64,000 nucleotides of DNA, taken from NCBI GenBank assembly GCA_973895155.1, contig OZ316898.1:8618001-8682000 (forward strand), given 5' to 3'. Positions 24,451-36,216 of the stretch are shown here, one piece after another; position 1 is the first letter of the stretch, and each line of letters begins with the position of its first letter. Source of the stretch: Marsupella aquatica. Taxonomy: Eukaryota > Marchantiophyta. A program made the translations under genes and the position numbers. The notes beneath the pieces are model-generated. The model was given only the letters and a program-made list of their open reading frames with translations, was not told where the DNA came from and did no database searches.

Positions 24451-24730
24451 ACTTGGATGATAGACCCCCAAAATCAAAAGTGCTACTTGATGGACCCATA
24501 AGGTTTTGGGTACCCTGATATAATGTCTATCAATGGTCTGGATCATTCATTGGATCCACAAATAATACTTGTCTTTGGGGTATACTTGAAGGACTCCCAA
24601 AATGGAGTGTTATTTGATAGACCCCATGAATGATCCAGACCCTTGATAGACTTTAAATAAATTTACACAAAATCTCATGGGGCCTTATGGGGTCTAGGAA
24701 GCACCACTTCTCAATTGGGCTCCATTTAGG
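24451..24730. mobile_element. MITE-like family M, two copies head to head (copies B1 and B2)
   Basis: B1 (about 24451-24590) is in forward orientation: CAAAAGTGCTACTTGATGGA, then GTCTATCAATGGTCTGGATC at 24525. B2 (about 24583-24730) is its reverse: ATGAATGATCCAGACCCTTG at 24626, then CTCATGGGGCC. The central 26-bp segments (24525-24550 and 24626-24651) are inverse complements with one mismatch. The pair could be a nested insertion or one larger palindromic element. Confidence 0.75.
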
Positions 24731-26198
24731 GATTTATCGAGTATATAATATAATATATCAGGGTCCATCAAATATGTCCTTTCTGAAAACTCGTGATGGG
24801 GAAAGAAATAATGGTATTTATGAACAGTGTTGACAATTTGAGTTGCTGCCCAATGCCGCGTACGAGAAATCACGCGAGGGTCAAGACCGCCAAGTCGCAA
24901 AAAGGCACCTGTGTGCGTATCCTGACCGCCCCTTATCCTTCCCCTCTGTAACTGCAATTGACGTTCCCGGTTACTTCCATTAATTGATATTTATCGTTCA
25001 GACCCGGCTCGAAGGGCACCGCTGCCCAGAGAAGACCGGGTAAGCGTCACCATCGTCACTGCCCGTGCCCATATAATCTCGCTTTTGCGCGTGCCCGCGG
25101 GCTGCGAAACCTGCCCCCGGGCAGAGGAGAAATACCGGTCACGTCGAATCACGGTCGGTCGCGCGGGCAGCAGTTGTTCTAAGGTTTTTTCTTCTTTCCC
25201 GCCACGGTGGCCGCAAAAAAGTGAAGATGTTGAGAAGATTGATTATCCAATTTTTTGATAGTAATCTAGTGTTCGCCCTTTAGATCTCACTAGATTCAAG
25301 ACTAACCCTCAAAATTCTCACTTGCTAGGTTGAAATGAACACAAATCTAGATCTAGATGTCTGGATCTAGATGTCTGGAATGAATTTTGACTGTTAGATA
25401 TTACTAGATTTAAAGATAACTATCAGATCCTAATTTGACCAATCCAATCACTTGCTAGATAGGACCAAACCCACAAAAACCTTGGCAATTTTTTGCCAAA
25501 AGTAAGGTATGCGTCTCAAATCTTTTTGTTATGCTTCCTGTGGCAGATAAGGGTGTTTCCCTGAAAAAAAAAATTGTACACAAAAATGCTTGTAACCATT
25601 CTTCTGAATGAGTGCAGACCAAAACTGATCTTTTAAAGTCAGCTTTTTTTTCTCCCCATTCTTTTTGAGGCCTTAGAGAAGTGTAATTTGTGGAATATGC
25701 CCCCTAAAAAAACTGTCCGCCAGTGAAGGGCAAAGGGCTGGGCGGGCAGGATGAAGGGTAGAGGAAATCCAGGGCAGGGCAGGGCAGGGCAGGGCCGGGG
25801 CGACCGACGCCGGGCTGATGGGCGGAACGGGCTGGGGAAGCCGTACTGCGTACACGACAAAAAGACTGATGGCAGATTGACTTTTTCACCAGGGCAGGAG
25901 GGCAGCAGGCCGGACGGAAATTTGTTAGCACAGTGGGGTCATGATGTCATGAACTTCGGGGGATGAAGGACGGGCTGATTATTAAAATAGTTTACTCGGA
26001 TACATTTATAGTAAGTGGCCTCGTATTAGCATTTAACTCGCCCTCCACAGTGACTCAGTGAGGAGGCAGGAGCACAGTCACGAAAAAAGGGTCTGATGAT
26101 GAGCTCTTAATTATTGTCTCTGCACACTCTATTTTCCCCTCAACACTCTGGTACATTTCATCGTGCTTACCCTGTTTTTAATGATAATTCTGTTCCTC
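24731..26198. other. Intergenic with minor repeats, no gene
   Basis: Contains a five-copy GGGCA microsatellite (about 25771-25796) and a loose two-copy repeat of about 114 bp built on CTAGAT motifs (from about 25281 and 25395). ATCTAGATGTCTGG is itself doubled near 25350. No coding signal. Confidence 0.5.
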
Positions 26199-26390
26199 AA
26201 TTTGAACATGAGTTTATGGGGAACTGTTCGAGAAACTTGTTAGCCACACTTCTTTGCTACTGTCAATGCCACTTTGGGCAAGGAGAAGATGTCAATTTGA
26301 ACATGAGTTTCTGGGGAACTGTTTGAGAAACTTGTTACCCACACTTCTTTGCTATTGTCAGGGGCCACTTTGGGCAAGGAGAAGATGTCC
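26199..26390. repeat. 95-bp tandem duplication
   Basis: Copies begin at about 26199 and 26294 with AATTTGAACATGAGTTT, then GGGGAACTGTT.GAGAAACT, CACACTTCTTTGCTA and CCACTTTGGGCAAGGAGAAG. A third, partial copy of the opening (TTTGAACATGAGTTTTGGGG) lies near 27035. Confidence 0.88.
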
Positions 26391-26392
26391 AT

Positions 26393-26469
26393 AATTAGTG
26401 TGACTAACATTATTTCCATAGCGCACATTTTCAGGGTCTACTCACAAATTAATGTTAGTCACACTAATT
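26393..26469. repeat. Perfect 20-bp inverted repeat with 37-bp loop
   Basis: AATTAGTGTGACTAACATTA at 26393-26412 is the exact reverse complement of 26450-26469. Diverged versions of the same motif recur at about 26570, 26656 and 26697, all with (A)TTAGTGTTACT-type cores, so the hairpin may be the end of a decayed inverted-repeat element. Confidence 0.8.
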
Positions 26470-27754
26470 TTGTGCTAACACTATTTCCACGCACAAGAAT
26501 TAATGTTATTATGGTCTCAAGAATGAAAAAAATAGAGAAAAAAACATTATTCAAAAAAGCCCACAACAATTAGTGTTACTTTGGACTCAAGATAGTACTG
26601 TTTTACTAGCAATACAAACAAAAGTGGAAGAAAATTGTTCATAACAATGACAAAAATTGGTGTTACTTGGACTCAAAATTATTTTTACCAAAAAATAATG
26701 TTAGTAACACTAATTTTATACTAAAGCTAATTACGGTTAGCAGTGTAGATCTCCCTATATTTAAGGATAATCTTTCTAGTTTGGCACATTGGTCTTTAGG
26801 CGTGTCTGAGGTTAGGTAATGGAAGACCAAAAATCTCCCAATTCTTTGCCACTTGATAGTTTCACTAATCGTGTCTCTAGCCAAGTCAAGGGTTGGCTAA
26901 TGGAAGACCACAATTCAGCAAATCCTAACCATAAGGACCCAAGACTTTTTATGGGAGGAGAAATCAGATTTCCCACTAATGACAACGCTGACAGGTACTT
27001 GCCATATTCTTGATTACCATTTTGTTCTTCATTTGAACATGAGTTTTGGGGGACTTGGGTACATAACCTGAAGTTTTCTTGAGTCCGACCATTACAATTT
27101 TGCTTTAGCCCCATAAGCAAAGGTTATTCCCAGCATTCCCACTCTTCGCCATGGTCCGGTTCAGGCAGCGTTTGCATTTGGGGTGTTGGACACTCATCCC
27201 ACTCTCAAGGCTTGAGCAAGCAGCATGCCATTTTGAGATTCGACAGTGATTTGACGTGGCCTTCCACCGGGACTATACCATGGCTGGTGGAAATGCCTTA
27301 GACATAATATTTCCCATTTGAAGACAGACACTTATTTCCACAGAAAACTAGCAAGCTGGTTAAATATACTATTACAAATTCAGGGGTTGCTTACACTAAG
27401 TGCAAGTCCTTTCATGATAGATAATTCTCATGTGAGACAGGAACTTATTTTTTCAACACTACAAATCTAAACCAATATAGTTCAACCACGCTTGTCTATC
27501 CATGTAAAACACTGTATCATCTTTCGTTGGAAAAACAAGAATCTCTCTTAATTAATCTATCTGTTAACAAACGTCATTTCTAGCCAGCTGAACTTCTTTC
27601 CTTACGATGGAAGGATTTGGCATAAAGGGCACAAAGTGAAAGGACCCTCACAGCATTAATGAAAGTAGATCAACGATCCCAGTGAAACGTCCACCTTGGG
27701 ACACGGGAGTGAACCGTTGATTGGTAGGCCTGATATCGTCCCCCTTCCTCACCA
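26470..27754. other. Intergenic, no gene recognised
   Basis: Degenerate copies of the ATTAGTGTTACT motif up to 26720, then a doubled TAATGGAAGACCA segment (26817 and 26898). No supported coding region. Confidence 0.5.
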
Positions 27755-28690
27755 TTCCTAAACCAAAGCAACTGCCCCATTTATAGCATAACGTTAAACT
27801 TATAATTTCCTTCCTCAACATCCCTAAACCAACCAACCACCCCTTTAAGCACTACGCTCTTGTAGCCATTTCATACCCACATCTCAAACCGGCACACCCA
27901 ACCTCCCTTGCTTCGTTGAAAAAGGGGAGTTAAAGGAAAATAAATATATGACTTTGCCCTTTCCCCAAAAGAGGAAGGAAAATAAATAACTACCTAGACC
28001 ACATCCAAAAACTACCCACCCAAAGCACTGTTTTTTTGTTTTTTCTTAATTAAAAGAGGAAGGAAACCGTTCAGAGAAAATAACAAATACCTCTGCCAAA
28101 ATCCAAAACGTAAATGGAAAATAAGAAATATCCATCCAAACACTCCACGTTCCTAAACCAAGGAAGCATCCCCTTAAGCGCTACGCTAATTTAACCATTC
28201 CTTAATCACATCCCAAAGCCACCCACCTCAACCCCTTTTCCTTGTTTTGCTTTCTTAAAAAGAGTAACAAAACCTTGAATGCAGAACAATAAATACCTTT
28301 GCCCTTTCCCCAATAAGGAAAAGTTAACAACCACCTAAACACCAACATCCCTAAACCACCAACCAACCCTTTAAAGTTTAAACACTACGCAAATCTAACC
28401 ATCCCCTAACCACATCCAAAAACATCAAAACTTATCCCCTGTTTCCTGGAATTGCTCAATTAAAAAGGAAAAGAAAACGTTCACTGCAACAGCAAAATAT
28501 CCTTGTCCCAAACATAGAAAGGGAAAATAAATAACCACCCAAACTCTCAGCATCCCTAAACCACCTCTAGAACCACCACGCTAATTTTAGCCCTTCATTA
28601 ACCACATCCAAAAACCACCAAACCGGGAAACAGGACTTTGCCCTTTTCCCAAAAAACGCAATGGGAAAGAAATTACCACCAAAACATAAA
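27755..28690. repeat. Degenerate satellite-like array, period about 200 bp
   Basis: The marker CATCCCTAAACCA (or TTCCTAAACCA) recurs at about 27759, 27824, 28152, 28348 and 28551, and the last three are 196 and 203 bp apart. Between markers the order is kept: CACTACGCTAATTTAACC, CACATCCAAAAACC, a TTAAAAAGAGGAA segment, CGTTCA, AATAAATACC, TTTGCCCTTTCCCCAA and GGAAAATAAATAACCACC. The C/A-biased strand composition contrasts with the flanks. It encodes nothing. Confidence 0.8.
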
Positions 28691-30460
28691 CGACGTCACG
28701 GAATCATCTGCAGATTTTACTAATGTCACAGCTAGAATATGAATCACCGATCAGGTTATCTACCTAACTAACTAAGTTAGCGAGGGGTCGAGCGCCACAT
28801 CCTAACCCTAGCCAAACCTACTGTGGCTAGGCTGTCCTGGCGGCTGTGCTAGTCTGCGGTGGGGCTAAACTAGGCCGGAGCCGCCGAGCGACTCGGTTTT
28901 GGGAAATGGGGACCAACGCCTCCTAATTAACACGGATTAGGCCTAATCGAATCCCGATGAATGACGTCATTACCGTGTGAGACTGTGAGGGGGTAAAACG
29001 GGGGTGGAAACCGACTTTTTAAGGTCTGGGCGTTCCAAAGCGGCCATGTCCTGTTTAGCCGCTAATTCGCTACATTTTGAATTAATACAGTTTAGCAATT
29101 TCATCCACTTCTCTCTCTTTTTTTGGACTATGAAATGGAGTAGAGGGGGATTTTGGGTTCGTATTAATATGTTGTTCAATTGTACATGTTGTTGTTTTGT
29201 CTTGTGGGCTGTTATGTGAGCTGTTATGAGAGAAGGTTTGAAATTTGAAAATTGTTAGGGAGTGCAGTTTGATTGAAGCACTGATATTCACGGATTCGTT
29301 TTGGTATTTTGGTGCATTTCTTGTATATCTGATCTCGAGCCTTTCAATATCATAATTGCATTGTCTGCATGTCAAAAGTATTCACTGGGTATGAGAGGAA
29401 AGAAGACAAAATAAAAGGTGCAGCCATAGTGGAGTTTATGTTCTTTGGGTCCAGAAGAGGATGGGAAATCTAGACTATGATTCACTTTGGAAGTTTATGT
29501 TGCTTCATGACCTACTGTATATCACAGTGCCAAAAGGGCAAAAAAGGCCTAACCTGGAGACAGGATCCCAATGGTTCAGCAGCCAATGAAGGGGAGGAAA
29601 AGAGGGGAATAAAGACAAAGACAAAAAAAATGGTAACTTACTCTGTAAATTAAAACCATAGACTATAATTTCAATGGTGACAGAAATTTTCATATATAGG
29701 CTATGCTTCTGAGTACACCCAGGCATAAGGAGTCTGGGTGTGTGAAGCCTTTTGTGCATATGCATGGGTACTCAAGCCAGTACTTATATAGGGAAACCTC
29801 CGTTTCAAAGCTGACACGAGGCTACAAATACGAGGGCTATCCGCACCTGCTAGACAGTTGCAGGCAAGGAAAACCCCTCGCAAAAGACAGATAACTACAA
29901 TACAACTGACCGTTATTTTAATTTTCTTTCATTATTTGGTAGCCTGCAATTGAGGGGGCAGAGAAATGTAGAGTGAGTGGAGCTGTCAGGTTAAAGTATT
30001 GCAGAAGCTGGAAAAGTATCAGCTTATTATGAGTTGGGACGTCCAAGCCTGTAAGCCGAGGGGGCCCATCCACCATCAACAAAAATAAATAAATTACATA
30101 AGCTCAATTGGGAGTGGGAGTGAGGTCACAGGCCTTTCCATATGGCTGCTGCTCATAAGGCCAGATTGAATGGCTTCTGGTACCATACGAGTTTGCCAGC
30201 CGGCTCCAGTGCATAAGCCCAAATGAGAGAAGAGATGAGATCTTCATATTATTTGTATGTTTCTCCATCTTATTATGCACACTTTATTTTATTATGAATT
30301 GGTTTGTAATGTATTCTGTGTATTTCTTTTTTGTTAATGTATACTTTGTAATCGCTATCTTTTCGACTTTTGGGGTCCTTGCATAAAAGAAAAAGGGGGC
30401 CAAATATATCCAAAGTGAACCTTTTTTACGCTTGACCTTTTTCTCACAATTCAAGTAGAG
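28691..30460. other. Intergenic, no gene recognised
   Basis: Begins with a GC-rich, partly self-complementary CTAGCC/GGCTAG stretch (28760-28880) and a palindromic ATGACGTCAT (about 28962), which is a possible bZIP-type site. The rest is short random frames. Confidence 0.45.
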
Positions 30461-30835
30461 AACTTGGGGGCACAAAATAATAGTCACCTTTCACCCATTG
30501 AAAAGATGAGGTCAACTAGATAAAGCAGAATTAAACTCAGGAGCTCAAATGTGTCAGGTCTGGAGAAGTTAAATGCGAAGACCCTGACTAGAAATGGACA
30601 ATTTGGTCAGTTACTTAGACAACCTTAAGAGGTGGTCTAACTTTTTCATAAAAGGCCTGGCCACACCAGCAAAAACAAGGGACCCACCAGCAAGGAGCAA
30701 TGATCTTGCTAGGTTGTGCCACAATTTCATGTAAAGTGAAGTCTGCTCAGTTCCCACATTTGAAGGGATATGATAATTGCATCTCAAATAAAAGTGCTCT
30801 GCCTCTGAAATCTTGTAAAGAGTCCCTCAGACCTC
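30461..30835. repeat. Dispersed repeat family R1, copy 2
   Basis: Same block order as copy 1 at 12261-12640, including CAAATGTGTCAGGTCT, AGAGGTGGTCTAAC and TTCCCACATTTGA. Similarity stops abruptly on both sides at matching points, as expected for two insertions of one element. Internal identity is low, so both copies are old. Confidence 0.75.
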
Positions 30836-33149
30836 AAACAGAAACTCAAGGAGTGACATAAATGTACTCTCAAAATAATTGGATCCTGACAGGCAATGGA
30901 ATGAAAACCTTGAAGAGAACGAGAAACTGTCCTCTTCCTTGCACCAAGCCTTCATGTTGAAAAGGCACAAGTACGTGGTCATTTTTTTGTACTTAATTGG
31001 TTTTGTGCCCCTAGAATGTTTAATTCTCTCCTTCCTTTTCCTTTGGCAGGCATCATACATGCTTTTCCCAACCCACTCAAACAGGGTCGATTCAATCCTC
31101 CCTTTCGGTTGCTTTTGGAGGAGTTTTGATGCCCTTTTGATTGGTGGAATTCCTTCTTACTTTAGATTGACAAAGTTTGCAATGGCAGAAGTGGATCTTC
31201 AGATGTTAATAATTTAAAATGTGGAAAGGGGGTCTGGGCGAAATAATGGTCCATCTTTTTTAAGAAACTTTTCAGCTGGGTACGGATTCAAACATCTCTA
31301 GATTTGGCCGGCTCGTTGCCCGAGAAGCACAACACCAAAAAAAACCCTGTTTATGCAAAATTCAGGCGAGATGATGTGAAAAATGCCATAATGCAATTCC
31401 CACACGTCAATTGCTAAACAATCACACATCTGGTCCTACTTGATGGAATGTTTTTCACTCTTCTGAGCCACGTTGGGAATGTTGAATGTCATTTTGGGAA
31501 AGCAACATAAGAATAGAATTCACTCACAAACACACACGAGACCACACCTAATAGTACCAGTAACCGTGTTTTTTGGTCGTGTCTTTGGATGGGGAAACAC
31601 ATTTCTCACATGCCCTTGAAAGGGAGACCAGCAATGCTAAAGGGGAAACCTAGTTGATTAATAGATTAAAGTTAGATATCTATTTTGGGGAGTGGGGACC
31701 CTTCCATTTTATACTTTTTGTTGAAAGCAGTCCAAACGGATTGACTCTTTTTCAAAGCCATCAGTCTTTCCGTAGGAGGCCCACCTTATTATAGGGCCAC
31801 ACGCCTATATGATAGATGTATGAATGTACCGTGAGTATCTTCGAGTGAAAAAGTGGTGGTCGACAACTTGACGACAAGAGTACAATTGTTCCCCACCTTT
31901 GTCGCCTTCAGGTGACTTCCACTAAGGTGATATGGAATTATGGATGGCCTCCATTTGCTCCATATATGCTGCAACTTTTTTTAAATACTATGGGGCAGCT
32001 AGAATACAAGACTAGGATTTACTTTATAGAAAAGACTTCATGGGGGGCCCATCAGGGAAAAGGTGCTCAAGGAGTCCCCTTGTATGAAAGGGACTTCCTG
32101 GGGCCCTTGTCCCTGCAGCCCAGCCCTCCACAATCCTTCTGTTGGTAGATCTACACAGGTGTAGGTAACGCAAATTCCACCAGCAATGCAACCTTGCAGT
32201 GGAGCTTTGTTCAACTATAGGCAACCAAGTTGACTGGCATGAGCTCTATTTTCTCTCTTGCAAGCAAGTCTAACACACACAGAAACAGGCATATTAAGCA
32301 CTCAGTCATAAAATTGTGAGTAGAAATGGAGGTTTCTTCCACCTTGACCCTAACCCTTCTGTGGACCATGACCCTGCACAGCATGACCCTAACAAACACA
32401 GTTCCTAAACAAACACAGGCTCACAATGACTGGGTCGCATGAAGTTTTCCCATGACTCGAAAGAAGAGAAGGCCAGGCTCCAGGACGAGGGGGGCTTAGG
32501 AAATTCCTTTTAAAGAAAAACTACTTGTCAGGTGCTATTTCTCCAACAAGAACCTCATGGACTCTTCTGTTGGTGTAGAAATGGATTGCCCTGATGCCCT
32601 GATTTCTCTCTTGTGCTATGTAGATTGAGGTTTACCTGGTCCCAGCTCGTAGTGAATAGAAACTTGGTAGGCCATGAGAAGGAGCCTGGTTTTCTGTATG
32701 TTAAGGCTTCATGGTCCAAAGGGTTCCTTTATCAACTGATCATTGATACTTAAGACAGAAGCTAGCTAGCTGCGTACCGTGTCATGTTCCAGAGTGGTCC
32801 TGGATGTGGGTTCTTGTGGTCCATCCAAGGATCTCGTCAAACATAGTGGTCTATGGGAACTTCAAATTCTTGAATTTTCAAACATTAGGCCTGACAAGGA
32901 GGCAAGAACTTGGCCAGGTAATAATTAAATGGTTGGTGTTAAGTGGGTCCCCACTTCTCCGTCCAACCAGCTACATGGTTGTTTCCCCCTTGTTTTAAAA
33001 ACATATTTTAGCGCCATTTTACAAAAACCTCATGCCCCAATTTGCTCCTAGTATAACGCTTATTGCATGTTCCTGAGCATCGATCCACAGGATCCCAAGG
33101 GTATCAAGTGGATCCTAATGGATCGAGTTGGACCCATGGAGGTGGTTGC
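30836..33149. other. Intergenic, no gene recognised
   Basis: A 112-codon plus frame (30879-31217) has no recognisable domain. No repeat structure was resolved. Confidence 0.45.
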
Positions 33150-33527
33150 TGTTGGGAAAAACCATTGTCCAAGATCGACACAAGAGTCACATCAACAATG
33201 CACAAGCCAACAACTCATGCACATTCACCATGAGACTACACAGTATATAAGTGGTTCACCCGGGTGGGCTATGTCCACTGTAGTTGAGGAAATCACTAAT
33301 GATCAAATCATACATGATCCACCATAGCCTCCTCCATGGAGCTCCAAGGCGTATCTCCCCTCTAGGTCTTTCATTGAAAACCTCACTATGTAGAATGAGT
33401 TCCACACTGGAACTCTCTAAGGTATTATGCCTACTCGAGTGAGTCACTCCACAAATTGTGCTAGTGTCTAACTAGAGCTAATGCTAACCGCAGTTAGCCC
33501 AGTACAGGGTAGAGACAATACCTAACA
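33150..33527 (+). mobile_element. Possible LTR of a decayed retrotransposon
   Basis: A 378-bp segment begins TGTTGGG and ends CCTAACA, the short inverted ends typical of LTRs. It contains a TATATAAG box at 33244. The following bases (33528 on) read GTTGCTAGAGTCAAGG, a loose match to the initiator-Met primer-binding site usual in plant LTR elements. No partner LTR, gag or pol was seen, so this is a weak call. Confidence 0.3.
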
Positions 33528-34627
33528 GTTGCTAGAGTCAAGGCCGAACTGGCCCCGACGCTTGGGACAAAATTTAGGACAGGTTAGCTGGAGGCAAGGC
33601 GGTCAGTCTGTGATCATGATAGAAAGTGGGAAGTTTGGGCAGCACCCAATAGAGGGGTTGTTCTGGACGAACAATTGGTGACAACCTTACCTTTAGCTTA
33701 TGGCAAGGCCAAGGCATGGGGGTTTGAAAGGATTTATTCGCTCACTTACTTGCTAGAAATTGTTGAATTTGAGACAAGCCAAGGGTCTTGGGGATCTAAG
33801 TTCAAGACAGATTACTTCCAGATGGGGTTGATTGCTTGTGCAAATAGGAGGGGCTATTGAGCAATGTTCGTGCTGAGCAGCAAATGCAACTTCAAATGGG
33901 AGTTATGGCTAGCGGTGATAGAAGCACCAAGTTACTTACTCATGGAGTTCCGTGGAGGCATTCGACACCAGGACTACTTAGGCAAAGTAGTACTGGATGT
34001 GGTGAGGGCACCGGGTGGCTTGGTCCATCAGTATATGGCATGACCCCATGCCTACTATTCCACTGCAAGCTCCAAGTACAAATGTACTTGATGATGCCTT
34101 AGTCAGTGGTAAATTGGTTTACAGTTCTTAGCTGCAAATATTTAGTTTAATTTACTTGCATTCAGACTTCTGAGGTTTGCAATTGTCCAACCTACATTTT
34201 CTTAGACTACTTTATTTGGCAATTCGCTGATACCTAGCTGAAGCATGTGCTTGTAGCCTATTTCAACAAGACAAACACCTTCTAATTTTTGTGAGGCTAT
34301 CTTGTTTGAAATTTAATTACTTGCATTTTCGGTGATTTTACTTTCTTCCAGACTTTTATATGTGTCCAAATTGATGTTTCGGGACCAAAGAGTTTTCTTT
34401 GTCTACTTTTCCTGCAACTGACTTGTACCTATCTTTATTATTTCAGACTGCTAAAGAACAAAAGACCCAACCTTGCCAGAACACAATGTTGTGGGCCTAC
34501 TTTGACAAAAAAACACTCCTTTCTGGGACATTTTGCCTCCTCTAATTTTCTGTCAGGCTATCATGTCCAAAATATAATCTCCATCTCCTCCTCGCATATT
34601 TTTCTTGCCCACTATAAACTTTTCAGA
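33528..34627. other. Intergenic, no gene recognised
   Basis: If the preceding LTR is real, the first part would be its decayed internal region, but no gag-like motif can be read. Two similar CTAATTTTYTGT.AGGCTATC segments occur at about 34282 and 34540. Confidence 0.4.
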
Positions 34628-34800
34628 GGTAGACTTTGGTGCTTGTATCAAATTTGAATTAATTATTATTTTCACAAACAAAATCACAACTACTTGGGCT
34701 TGGGAGGTCTGGTTTTGGTGCTTGGAATCAATTCTTCTAATTACTTTATTATTTTCAAGAACCAAATGAGTAGTACTCCTTTCCTGGGAGGTGGACCGTG
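34628..34800. repeat. Diverged tandem duplication of about 87 bp
   Basis: Copies begin near 34628 and 34714 with GAGGT then TTTGGTGCTTG, continue with TAATTA then TTATTATTTTCA, and end in ACCAAATGAGTAGTACTCC or a variant. A related segment lies at 37730-37805. Confidence 0.6.
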
Positions 34801-35067
34801 GACAGTGGCAGACCATTTAAAACTAGCCTGAATGCCAATTCTTTTAATGTTGACATCATTGAAGAATTATCATACAATATCATCATTTTGACATATTTAA
34901 CTACAACCCATCTTTCTTTGCATCCACATATATTTTGTGGGGCCCTAGAGACATAGTCCTGAGCCTTCACTCTAGAAGCCGAGACCCCAACTCTAGCTTT
35001 TCATCACAATTAGTTACATAGATTACCCACCCAATGTCTTTGCATTGCAAGGTATTGTTGAGTATTA

Positions 35068-35240
35068 TTTACGGACCCCACTAGAGGTCCCTTCCAAAAT
35101 TCCTGGCACCACAGCGTGCCACATCAACAACAACCGCAACAAACAAGACTTGTCGGTTTTGTGAATCAAACTTATAGTTTTCATTTGTGTTTGTGTCAAT
35201 TTGGGTGTAAATTTTGGGACGCCGTGCCATAAAAAGAAAA
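35068..35240 (+). mobile_element. Non-autonomous element family N, copy 1
   Basis: Collinear with 42455-42622: TATTTACGGACCCC, then GTCYCTT, CAAATTC, GTGCCACATCA, ACAAACAAGA, TTTGTG, and finally TTTTGGG(A/G)CGCCGTGCC. The ends are weakly complementary (TACGG against CCGTA in copy 2). About 170 bp, no coding capacity. Confidence 0.65.
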
Positions 35241-35583
35241 GTAAAAACATTGGAAATGCAAAGAGCAAGACGATTAAAACTGTCACTATGTAACCGTTTT
35301 AGTTACATTTCCAACTTTAAAACTTAAATTCAAAGATTTATAAAAAGTATTTTTCATATAATAAATAATAACTAATAACTAACTTGATAACTTCCTTGTT
35401 AAACCGCAACTCCTGGTATGTAAGGACCTCTCGTATTGTATGGCCATTAATGCTGGGAAGAGCACATAGAAACCCAGGATCGGGGAGGAGGAATGGCTGG
35501 AATCTTGAAAGTTCATCGAATTTTATACTCAAAACTATTTACTCATTCTCAAAACAAAAAAATACCCAATCGTAGATCTCGTT
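35241..35583. other. Intergenic, no gene recognised
   Basis: AT-rich sequence without a supported gene or repeat. Confidence 0.5.
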
Positions 35584-35870
35584 GAGATATTTCCTTTGCA
35601 CCCTAGATCGCCTTCTAACATGGATGAATAAGATTTCTAGAGGCATTACAAAATGGATGGCAAAGATCGTAAATCAACAAAATGGACGGCTAGGAAGGCT
35701 TGGATTTGTTTTATTTTTCATTTGAAAAATATTAACCCATTTGAAAAACGGACAGAACCCATCCATACATCTATTTGAGATCTTTCTTTTGAGCCATAGA
35801 TTGGCCATTATGATGGACGGACGAGATTTCCGGAGATAAGAAATGGAGACGGCTCAGATCGACTCTTCCC
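35584..35870. repeat. Diverged duplication with about 193-bp period
   Basis: GAGATMTTTCYTTTG, then CCMTAGAT, ATGGA.GAA/GACGAGATTTC and GGCAAAGATCG/GGCTCAGATCG occur in the same order from 35584 and 35777. Confidence 0.6.
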
Positions 35871-36216
35871 CCTGATTTCATTAGCCAAGGGGTCCACGAA
35901 CTAATTTGAGGCTGCTAGATATGGGGGGGGATACTCTTTGGCTATCTTGTCTTATTCAATTGCTTGTAATATAGTTTTATGTAAATCAAGTCTAATCTAT
36001 ACTTTTTCATGTATGATAAGGAAATTAGTCATTCCTACTGGACACTTAAATTTTTTCATTCCTTAGATTTTATTAAGTTCCCTAAATTTATTATCTATCT
36101 CAAGGGCATTTTATTTTACTTGCATGAGAAAGTTCTACACTTCAACCAGGTAACTAGGACTCTATTTATTGGTGCAGTGCAACTCATATGTCCATTGATA
36201 ATAAAGTTCAGCTGTT
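35871..36216. other. Intergenic, no gene recognised
   Basis: AT-rich. Weak complementarity to 36906-36975 suggests the neighbouring inverted repeat once extended further out. Confidence 0.4.
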
